Shown one piece after another: positions 52,601-61,102 of a DNA stretch of 64,000 nucleotides. The position numbers and the translations under genes are program-made. The notes under the pieces are model-generated. The model saw only the letters and a program-made list of their open reading frames with translations. It did not search any database and was not told the origin of the DNA. Position 1 is the stretch's first letter, and each line of letters opens with the position of its first letter. The DNA is from Cyanophora paradoxa (Eukaryota; Glaucocystophyceae; Cyanophorales; Cyanophoraceae). The stretch spans positions 1 to 64,000 of the forward strand of contig QPMI01000656.1 in the NCBI GenBank assembly GCA_004431415.1, given 5' to 3'.

Positions 52601-54232
52601 GGGCCCGGCCCCGCGTCACCTTGAGGCAGGCGAGGAGGACGCGGGAGGGCGGGGGCCCCCCGCCCCAGGGCGACGCAGGCGCCGCGTCCGGGCGAGGCGA
52701 GGGCGCGGGGGGCTCCGGCGAGGTCGAGACCAGGCCCTCGAGGCCGTGCCCGTACCCCCCTTCGAATCGGTCCCCGTCCCCGGACACCAGCGTGGACCCC
52801 ACAGAGCTCCGCCTCCGCTGCTGCCGCGCGGCCGCGGGCGGGGCCAGGCCCTCCGCCCGGGGGGTACCCGCGGCCGCGCCCCGGCGCCCCGCGTGCTTCC
52901 ACACCTCCGCCGTGCCCTGCGCCCCGCCGGCGGCTCGGGAGGGAGCGGGGGGTCGCGCGGGGAGGGGGCGCGGCGCACGCCGAGGACGATGTAGAAGGTG
53001 GAGGCCTCCTCCCCCTCCAGGAAGACGTGCTCCCCCGGCAGCCTCCGCAGGTACGACAGGCAGCGGCTGCCGGGCGCATCGGCGAGGGGCGTCGGCGGGG
53101 GGCCCGGGGAGGGGGGGCGTGGGAGGGGGCGGGGGCGCGCCAGATCTCGAGGAGGACGGACTCGTCCATGGGGTTCTGCTGGAAGAAGCGCGCCTCGCGC
53201 ACGTGCACGAGCAGCTTCGAGAGGTCCCGGATCGTCCGCGCCTCCGGCCTGCCCGCCCCGCTCGGCACGGAAGGGGGGGGGGGCGGGGGGGGGGGGGGGG
53301 GGGGGGAGGATGGCGGGGTACGCCGCACTTCTTGAGGAGGAGGTCGCGGAGGTTCGTGTCGTCGCGGGCGATGACCGTCGCGGAGCGCGGGACGGTGCGC
53401 GGGCCCGCGGGCGCGGGCGTGGGCGAGGGCGTCGCCGCGTGCGGCGGGGCCGCCGCCTCGCTCTGCATCGCCGCCGAGATCGCGACCTGCGCCAGCGAGG
53501 CGGCCATGCTGATCCGCCTCGACTGCGCGCCGGCCGGGCCCCCGCGTCGGCGGCGGCGTGGGGGCGTGGGGGCGGGCGGGCGGGGCCACTGCGGCGGCGC
53601 GCACGCTGCCGGAGGCGGCGGCGGCGGTCGCGGCCGCCACAGAGACCGCCGAGCGGAACTGCGCGGCGCTCGAGCTCGGCGGGCGGGAGGGGCGGGGCGC
53701 GCGAACCACGTCCGAGAGGCGGCGGCGGCGCTCCTCGGGCGTCTCAGCGTGCTCGCCCGGCTCCTCCCCCGACGGGGCGCGCCGCTCCTCGCCGCCCTCC
53801 CCCTGCGCGCCGCGCGTGACGCCGGGCGGAGCGCGCGAGGGGGCGGAGCTCGCCTTGGCGCGCGCGAGGCTCCGGTCGGACCCGCGGGACCCGTTCGAGC
53901 GGCTGGGGGAGAGGCGCCCTTCGCCAGGGGCCTCCCCGCGGCCCGCGAGCGACCGCAACGAGACTTCGAGGTGCTTCTGCTTCTTGCCCGAGACCTTCCC
54001 CTGCAAGGACGCGTCCCCGCCGTCCGCGCCGCCGCCGTCCTCTGCCGATTTCGGCTGCGCGCCGGTCAGCGTTCAGCGCTCGCGCCTCGATAGCGGGACG
54101 AAGCACCCGAGCAGCGGCGGAATCCTGACTCGACAAGCTCGAGTCTTCGGGCCCAGATAGGAAGAGCTTCGGGCCGCGTATGCTGTCAGCGCCCCTGCCG
54201 CCGCCACCGGCATGGCCGGTCTCCGATGCCAT
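49675..54232 (-). CDS. Protein with two cyclic-nucleotide-binding domains
   Basis: ATG at 54232 (MASETGHAGG); exon 1 joins in phase at 54000 to GKVSGKKQKHLEVSLRSL. A disordered Ser/Arg-rich region with ERRRRLSDVV and AASLAQVAISAAMQSEA follows. First domain (about 53340-52430): IRDLSKLLVHVREARFFQQN, YLRRLPGEHVFLEGE, STFYIVLG, GTAEVWKHAG, then the phosphate-binding cassette AFGELALIKSEPRSAS with the Glu and Arg needed for cAMP/cGMP binding, and ELAVLDRRDF. Second domain (about 52380-51490): KLEYLRRFAAFHALRLDRFT, LMEEGRPVPGIFVLRSGCCRV, VALSVLAENSILGVHEA, AGSTVVAETACELLYCP. Its cassette lacks the canonical Arg, so it is probably degenerate. The rest to the stop at 49675 is Arg/Ala/Pro-rich with helices. 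No kinase, channel or GEF domain is seen. This fits a PKA-R-like or CNBD-type receptor of cyclic nucleotides. Confidence 0.75.
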
Positions 54233-54888
54233 CAAGTCCCTTTGGAGGCCGGACAAGCTGGACGTCGACGCTCGGTTTGATCGGCGAGTTGACGGCAGCT
54301 AGCAGATCTAGAGCTAGAAGGAGCTAGCTACAAGCCTAGAGAATCCAATTTGTTGGAATTCGCGACGACTCGCCGGGCGGCGCCAGCAAGCATGTCGACG
54401 TCGACGTCGGCTTGGTTTCAGCTTGGCCTGTACCCCCGACTCCTCCCTACTTCGAATTCGTCTAGATCTATCATACGGTATACGTAGTATTTGAATTGAT
54501 ATGAATCAAGTTCAGCATCACAAAGAAATGTCCGTATGCGAGATGGAGATCGAGTTCTGAAGAAGGAGCCCGTCAAGGCGGGCTGGCCCCGCCTAGATCT
54601 AGATTCACACGCGAAATAAGAAACAGGCGACCGACAAGAAATTGGAGGGCTGCGCTCGCACGCGCTGTACAGGTCCGGGCAGCCGCCCGCCGAAAGGAGG
54701 AGAAAATGCCGAGGGCGAGGGTGCGGGGTAGGGAGCATAAATACACATAAGAAGGAAGGCGATGTGGTAAAATCTATGTGCAGTGGGGCGCCCGCGCCGA
54801 GGCCGGGGCGGCCGGGGCGGCCCCCCGAGGCGGCGGCGGGGGGAGGCCGCGCCGCGCCTCGCCGTGCCGGGGGCGGGGCGGGGGCGCC
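54233..54888. promoter_or_regulatory. Upstream region of the cyclic-nucleotide-binding gene and 3' end of the ApaG gene
   Basis: 656 bp. Near 54285-54325 and 54450-54610 it is AT-richer, with repeated AGATCTAGA-like words (54305-54316, 54463-54470, 54593-54603). It must contain the promoter of the minus-strand gene at 54232 and the 3' UTR of the gene ending at 54889. No ORF with known motifs. Confidence 0.4.
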
Positions 54889-56377
54889 TCAGAGGAGGGC
54901 GAAGGGGCCGACGTCGGCGTCGAACTTCTCGTCGCTGCCGATGACCACCATCTGCCCCCGCCGCCGCCGCGTCGGGCCCCGCCGCCCCGGGGGGCCCCAG
55001 CGAGGGAGTGCCCGGGTCCCCCCCCGCACCTGGTAAGTGCCCTTCATGCAGCCGGCGATCTCCCCGTTGCCGAGGCGCCTGCGGGGGCGGGCGGGTGAGG
55101 GGGCGGGGGCGGGGGGGAGGGGGCGGGGCGGGGCGGGCCTGTTGAGGCTGATCGGGCACGCGGACGTGTACTCGAAGCTCTTCCCGGGCTCCAGCACCGG
55201 CGTCTCCCCGACCACTGCCCCCCGAGAGACCGCCGGCGTCGGGAGAGGCGGCGCGGGGGGGCGGCCTGTCGGGGGCGCGCGCGCGCGCGGGGCAGGCGCA
55301 CGCACCACCCGGCCCGCGGACGTGCTCGATGTTGCCGTCGGCGTCCTTGATGACCCAGTGCCTGGAGAGCAGCTGCACCGTCTCGTCCCCCTCGTCTGCT
55401 CGCCGGCAGCGGTGGGCCCGGGCGGGGCGGGGCGGGGCGGGGCGGGGCGGCAGGCGGGGCGGGCGCACTGGTGATGTTGATGGCGTACGCGAAGAAGAAG
55501 TAGTTGTCGTCCGGCGAGCTCCGGTTCGGCACCAGGTACGAGCGCGCCCGCACCCGCACGCCCTGCCCCGCCCCCGCCGCGTCGGCGCGCGGGGGGGCGG
55601 GGGCGGCGGCGGCGGCGGCGGCGCGCACGTTCGTGGAGACGTCGCTGACGTTGGAGATCGGGAAGTCGCTGATGCCCTCCTTGGGCTCGTTCAACGCGTC
55701 CTCGGAAATGCTGAGGAGCTCGTCCCGGATCTTATGCGCGCGTGAGCGGAGGACCGGCGGCGATCGGCGACGGCGGGCCGGCCGACCTGCGCGGCGAGCT
55801 CGTACTCCTCCGCGGCGACCGCCCGAGCCATGTCCTCGCGCAGGAACCTGCGGTGGGCGGCGTGGCGTCGGCGCTGGGGCCAATCAATCATCCTCAGAGG
55901 GCATTTGACCGCGCTCGGAGGCCAACATCCGTCTTCGCGAGCTCCTTAAGCTCTGCGAGCCACTATGAGCGCATGTATGCAGCCGGCCGCCACGGCCTGC
56001 CGGCCGGAGCCTCGGTAGATCTAGAACGAACCGCTCTGAAGCTGAGCTGCCTGCGAATAATCTTCGGCAGCAACGGCAGACTCGATGTCTTTCAGAAGCT
56101 GCTTCGCAGCTGGGCTGGGATGAAGGGCGGTCGCGCTTGTTGGGGTCTCGGCGACAATGCGGCCAATGAATCTCGCGGCCGGGGCTGGGGTGGCCTGGAC
56201 ACCGAATCGAACGCGAACACCCAACCAAGCCTTCTGGAAGCTTCCTACGCGCTGGGCTGCACGCGCTTCTGGGAGCCGACCACTGCACGCGACCACGCGG
56301 GCCGCCCGGATGCACGCCACAGGCGCACCCGCGCGAGCCGACAACGCCGAAGGAACGCCCGGGCCGAGGCTGAACAT
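54889..56377 (-). CDS. UVR-motif and ApaG-domain protein, probably organelle-targeted
   Basis: ATG at 56377 opens an N-terminus of transit-peptide type (MFSLGPGVPSALSARAGAPV). Then come UVR-like helices: AAKQLLKDIESAVAAEDYSQ (about 56110-56050) and, over an intron, FLREDMARAVAAEEYELAAQ joined to IRDELLSISEDALNEPKEG. The latter is a canonical UVR motif (M..A...E.Y..AA..RD.L). The C-terminal ApaG/DUF525 domain reads GVRVRARSYLVPNRSSP, NYFFFAYAINITS, LLSRHWVIKDADGNIEHVRG, VVGETPVLEPGKSFEYTSAC, GEIAGCMKGTYQ and DADVGPFALL before the stop at 54889. ApaG has a fibronectin-III-like fold. UVR motifs in plastid proteins recruit Clp or Uvr partners. In plants similar UVR+ApaG-type combinations are plastid proteins, so a plastid adaptor role is likely but inferred. 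Confidence 0.87.
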
Positions 56378-56771
56378 CCTGCCTGCACCGACGAACGCGT
56401 ACCCCCCGATGCAGTACTCCCCCAGGTCAACTGACCTTCGTCAAGTGATCAACTGACCTTCGTCAAGCGACTCAGTGAGGCGCCGAGCCACCGACAACAT
56501 CCGCCTGCTCCCGAAATAGCATTCCGGCTCCTTTGGCCGCAGGCCACCGAAGTTGTTCCCTCTCTCCAAGGTACGCGATCTGATCGGTCACTTGACGAGC
56601 CAACTTGTGTGACCTCAATGTCAGGTCACATACGTCTTCTGACGCCGAGCTTAAGAGGAGAGCTCATCAGGCAGCCGGGCATTCGTACTTCAGCTTGCTC
56701 AACTTCACCACTGGCATTCGACCTGCTCAAGCTTCGGCGCCAGCTCTACCGCGAGCGGAGAGAGATCAAGA
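56378..56771. promoter_or_regulatory. Divergent promoter with a 22-bp direct repeat
   Basis: 394 bp between the starts of the UVR-ApaG gene (-) and the RING gene (+). A 22-bp word beginning TCAACTGACCTTCG is repeated at once (56427-56448 and 56449-56470, one mismatch). The reverse complement of its TCAAGTGA end recurs at 56588-56595. Such a cluster looks like transcription-factor sites, but that is inference. Confidence 0.55.
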
Positions 56772-58055
56772 ATGTCGGATGTCATAGACAGGCGAGCGCA
56801 AGAACTGCCGGCCGCGGCTCTCGCAGCGGATGCGGAGGCGGCGGCACCAGCACTGCGGCCAGCCCCTCGACCAGCGCGACGGTTGTACGGCAGGGCCGCG
56901 CTCCCAATCCAAACGATCGTGGACATGGCTATGGAGTGCATACAAAATTGCCCTGATCTGGGGCGGAGAGCAAGGATAGTCGGACGACTCGCGCCGCTCC
57001 TGCACCGGCGACCAGGGGTGCGCAGAGCCATCCTAGAGGCCGCCGCGAATTCCGTCGCTTAAATAGAGGCTTTCAGGCGAGCGTTCCTCTGCGCGTTCAC
57101 CGAGCCCCCTCTCGCTGCGCAGACGAACCCCGGCGGGCGCCAGAGGATCGTGGAAGAGCTGCAGGAGATCCTGGGCGACCTCTACCCCGCGCTGGTCGCG
57201 AGGATCGCCGACGTGGTGCCGCTCCTCCCGGTGCGCGGCGCGGCTCGAGCTTCACGCGGGGACGTTCGCGTTCGGGGCGCTCACGGGGCGGGGCAGCTGG
57301 ACGTGGAGTACGAGGCGCCGGTGCTGGAGCCGCTCGTGGCGTCGTTCCTCTCGGAGGCGCAGCAGGCGACCTTCCGCGCGCTGGAGCCGGAGCACCGCAG
57401 GCGCTACTGCCACAAGCTCCTGCTCAACAACCCCGGGGTCCGCGGCGCCGCTCCGACCCCGATCGCGCCCGAGCCGGCGGCTCACGGGCGAGCGCGCGCG
57501 CAGCTGAAGGCGCTCTACAGGCGGAAGCTCGCGGAGCGGGGCCTTGCGTGCGTCGAGGCCGCCGGCCCCTCGGTTCGGGCCGGCGCGGGCCGCTCACGAG
57601 TGCGCGCAGGGGCGACTCGCCGGCGGCGAAGCGCAGGCGGGCCCTTGCCGTCGTCTGTGAGACCACGGCCCCCATCCCCGCGCCCGAGGCGGCGGCGGCG
57701 GCGGCCGCCGCCGCCAAGGAGGAGGATCCGGAGGAGCGCGCCCCCGAGCCCAAGCCCAAGCGGGAGGCGGAGCCCAAGCGCGAGATCGAGCACCACGCCC
57801 CCGAGTGCTGCGTCTGGTGCGCCCCGGCCCCGCCCCGGCCCCGCCCCGCCCGGCCCGGCCCTCTCCTCCCCCGCTGAGCGGCGCGCGGGCAGCCGGGGCG
57901 GGGCGCCGTCGGTGCTGCTTCTGCCGTGCAAGCACCTCGCCTACTGCGGCTGCTGCTGGGCAGAGCCGGCGCAGCGCCGGCGCCTCCTCGGCATGGGGTG
58001 CCCCCTCTGCCGCGCCTCCATCGACGCCTTCATCCCGGGGGTCGTCCTGCCTTGA
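56772..58055 (+). CDS. RING-finger protein (putative E3 ubiquitin ligase)
   Basis: The ATG at 56772 gives MSDVIDRRAQEL, then an Ala-rich stretch and helices (IQTIVDMAMECIQNCPDLGR, RRAILEAAANS). After an intron: GGRQRIVEELQEILGDLYPALVARIADVVPLLP. Further exons give VEYEAPVLEPLVASFLSEAQ, HRRRYCHKLLLNN and LKALYRRKLAERGLA. An Ala/Glu/Lys-rich linker with the NLS-like AAKRRRALAVV follows. The C-terminus is a C3HC4-type RING: ECCVWC, over an intron (57819-57887 approx.), then SVLLLPCKHLAYCGCCW and CPLCRASIDAFIPGVV. RING proteins of this terminal type (as in IAP/MGRN-like ligases) transfer ubiquitin from E2 to substrate. The N-terminal helices are not recognised. The exon 1 to exon 2 junction (around 57053-57120) is uncertain. 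Confidence 0.75.
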
Positions 58056-58521
58056 TTGCGGGGGTCGTCATGCCTTGCGAAAAGGCCTTCCGTTTACGTA
58101 TACGTATGAGCTTCTTGTTCTTAAGGCATAGATCCCTGAGACGTCGACCCCCGAATATCATAAACATAAATACTTTAGTGCGCATAAATCTTTCTGGCGC
58201 GGCAGCTGTGCGCATTTTCCGTCCCCGTAGGCCGGGGGCCTCGCGCATTATGTATATCGCATTTCAAATACTGTAGTATACTATGCTTCACTCTCGACGT
58301 GTTCACCGATCTCTTAGTGCTTAATAGACTTTACGAGTAGAGTTCTCGTTCTCGTATTTTAGTCCGAACATGTAGAGCGGTAGAGCGTTTGCGGTCACAA
58401 TGCGATGAACAGCGGTCTGAACAGCGGTAGAGCTGCGATGGTCTGCAGCTGGTCTTTCGTTCGCAGTGGAGTGTGAAGCAGTCGCAGAAGAAGCGTTATG
58501 TGCACGACAAGAAATTGAGAA
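58056..58521. other. Spacer between convergent genes, with a 19-bp duplication at the RING stop
   Basis: Right after the stop, the word CGGGGGTCGTC(C/A)TGCCTTG at 58036-58054 is repeated at 58059-58077, so the last codons of the RING gene are duplicated into the 3' UTR. The rest is AT-rich (58090-58400) with no ORF. It serves as the 3' region of both flanking genes. Confidence 0.5.
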
Positions 58522-60831
58522 TTATAATGATCGGATCAGATCAGAGCAAGCGGACGTCCCAGCGGGGGAGGAGGGCGCGGAAGCGGCGGGCGGCGGCGGC
58601 GCAGGCCGGCCCCTCGCCGAGGCCGCCCCCGGGGACCCAGAGCTCCAGCCCCGCCCCGCAGCCGGGCCCAAGCCCCCGGCCGCCCCCCGCCGGCTCCAGC
58701 GCGCCCAGCGGCGCCAGCGCCGCTTCAAAGGCGGCGGCGTCTCGCGGGGGCCGCAGAGGAGGCGGGCGTGGCGCAGGCGGCGGCAGGCGGCCAGCGCGGC
58801 GAGCTCGGCGCCGGCGGCTTCGGGCCCAGCGCCGTGCGGCGGTACGAGACGAGCGCGCCGCGCGCCGCGCGGAGGAGGCCGGCCGCCCGCTCGGAGACGG
58901 GGTCGGGCCCGGGGGCCGCCGGCGCCCAAGAGGCCACGGGGTGCAGGGAGAGGGAGAGGTCGCGCAGGGCGGGGAGGGCGGGGAGGGCGGCGGCGAGGCC
59001 GGCGAGGCCGGAGGCGACCCCCCCGGTGCTCCCCTCCAGCCGCACCCGGAGCCTCTCCAGGCCCCAGAGCCGCCCGAGGGCCAGCGTCTGCCCCTCGTCC
59101 CCGGCGGCAGGGGCGAGGCCCACGGCGAGCTCCCTCAGCCGCCCCAGCGCCGCCAGCTCCTCGTCCGCCGGCGCCTCCGAGAGCACGTACCCGTCGCCGT
59201 CCGCCAGCGCCAGGCTTCGCAGGGAGCCCTGCGCCCCCGTCGCACTGGGCGAACGTGTGCGCGTGCGAATCGAGGGCGGGCACCAGTCTCTGAAGGGGGG
59301 CGAGCGAGGGCACGTGGTACTCGCGAGCGCAGGGTCGCCGAGCAGCCAGCGGCCCCGAAAGGCTCAGAGCCTCCAGCGTACCCCGCTCGCCCACCGCCTC
59401 CACCAGCGCAGCCAGCGATGAGTCCGCCAGGGGTAGGTCTGCGCATAGTTTTTGAGCGCGGGTGAGGGATACGGGATTTCGGGAGGGGTACGCGGTTACC
59501 AAGCTGCAGACGACGGAGGCAGCGGAGGCGCCCGACCGTGCGCATAGCGGCCTCTCCGAGCCCCTCGCGGAGTTCGAACGTGTCGGCGCTTTTCCGGCCA
59601 GCCAGGCGCAGCTCCTCAAGAGAGGGGTACATCTCCGCGACGGCCTCCACGACCTTGAGCGTCGGGGACCAGTACCCCGCCTCTTCGCCTGCGTGCGGTT
59701 CGGCTCCGGCGGGGTCCGGGTTCCTCCCTACCCCTCTCCCGGCGCGCACCCCTTTCCTCCTTCTCCTCTTCGCCTTCTTCGTCGTCGATGGGGGCGGGCG
59801 CGCAGAGGCCGAGCGACGTGAGCGCGGGGGCCGCGCCGGCCAGCGCCGCCACGAAGGGGCCGTCCGCGTCGCAGTACCCCGCCAGGTCCAGCCGCCGCAG
59901 CGCCGGGAGGCCGCGCAGGCCCGCGAGCAGCGCCTCCAGCGTCGCGCCCGCTGCATGGGGCGCGTGAGCGACGCGGCGGAGGCGGGGCCGGCGGGGCCGC
60001 GCGCCGGCGGCGGGTCGCGCACTTGGGGCGGCGAAGGCGAAGGTGCGGTCCGGTATGTTCAAGTCGATGCGGAGCTCGACGAGCGTCGAAGCGGAGCGCT
60101 CCGCCAGCGCCGACGCCAGCGCGGCCGCGTACGCGTGCCGCGGCGCCACGCCTCGCACGACCGCGGCAGCCGACGGCGGCTTCGGCGGGACCGGCTTGCG
60201 CACGCTGCCCCAGTTGCGGCGGGGCGGCCGCGGCGGCACCGCGGCGACGTCGGCGTGGCACAGGCTGACGCGCTGCAGGCCTCCCAGCGAGCGCGCCATC
60301 TTCAGGACCTGCGGATCGAATTTGATCTGGAGCCGGCGCGGCGCCGGCGCTAGCGCTCGAGCTGTAGCAGCGCACGCTCTCTGCGACGCTCGGGCCAGGT
60401 GCACGCGGCTCGGAAGTCCACGCATCCACGGCGAGCTCCGATGCCAGCAGCGAGCCGCCGCGCGCGCGCTCACCCCACGCGTCGATCCGGAAGTCCGGCG
60501 GCAGCTGCAGGTCCAGCGCCTCGAGGTCGTGGTGCGGAGGATGAATACCGATAATCGGCCAGACAACTCCGAGCAACGCTGAGGCGATGCGCCGACTGAC
60601 GAGGGCCAGCCTGCAAGCCTCCCAGGCCTTGTCCAAGCCAACCAGCCGTATGACCTTGTCCAGTATCGCGTCGGGGAGCGATTCCAGCAGCGACAATCCA
60701 GTCGGCGCTGGTGCAGGCTCCGCTAGGATCCTCGCTAGAGCTAAGCTGGCCGGGGGCTCGCGGGGCTGCGACTCCTTAAGCTTCGAGCTGGGACCGGCGG
60801 AATCGCACTTGGCGCGCTTCCTCGGCGGCAT
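58522..60831 (-). CDS. F-box/LRR protein
   Basis: ATG at 60831 gives MPPRKRAKCDSAGPSS, a basic opening like that of the LRR gene at 39793. The F-box is TGLSLLESLPDAILDKVIRL, then DKAWEACRLALVSRRIASAL. Leucine-rich segments follow over several exons: LKMARSLGGLQRVSLCHADV, LVELRIDLNIPDRTF, LEALLAGLRGLPALRRLDLA, PALTSLGLCAP, YPSLEELRLAGR, GRLRCLRRLQLG, ERGTLEALSLSG, GRLRELAVGLAP, GRLWGLERLRVRLEG and LPALRDLSLSLHP. F-box/LRR proteins act as substrate receptors of SCF ubiquitin ligases. An acidic DDEEGEEEKEE insert lies in the middle. The 3' end is uncertain: one frame stops at 58725, another, more LRR-like (ELAALAACRRLRHARLLC), continues to 58522. Confidence 0.75.
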
Positions 60832-61102
60832 CTGCACTGAAGACGCCGATTGCCGGCTCCGGACGTCGACTGAGTTGCGTGGCCGTAATGCGTGCTGCTG
60901 GGCTGCTTGTACCCCCAACCGCCAGCGTGGCTCCTTAAGTGTCGCGGTGCGAAGATGGTAGACACAAGGTGCGAATGCGCGGCGCGCAGCTAAAGCGCGT
61001 GACGTCCGGCGGCGCACGCGTCGCCGGTCATAGCGACCGCAGCCCTTCAGCAGCGACCGCACGTTCCCCTCGGTGTCCGACGCACGCGCTGATCCCGCAT
61101 CG
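60832..61102. promoter_or_regulatory. Short divergent promoter, F-box/LRR (-) and coiled-coil gene (+)
   Basis: 271 bp between the two ATGs. The minus frame stays open through most of it, which is probably chance. No TATA-like word is clear. Promoter role is inferred from orientation. Confidence 0.4.

Noticed and set aside
51784-54093. Very long open frames on both strands (about 690-740 codons) over the cyclic-nucleotide-binding gene
   Set aside because: They run through introns. Only the exon pieces with domain motifs are kept; the supposed start at 54006 is TTG, at an intron acceptor.
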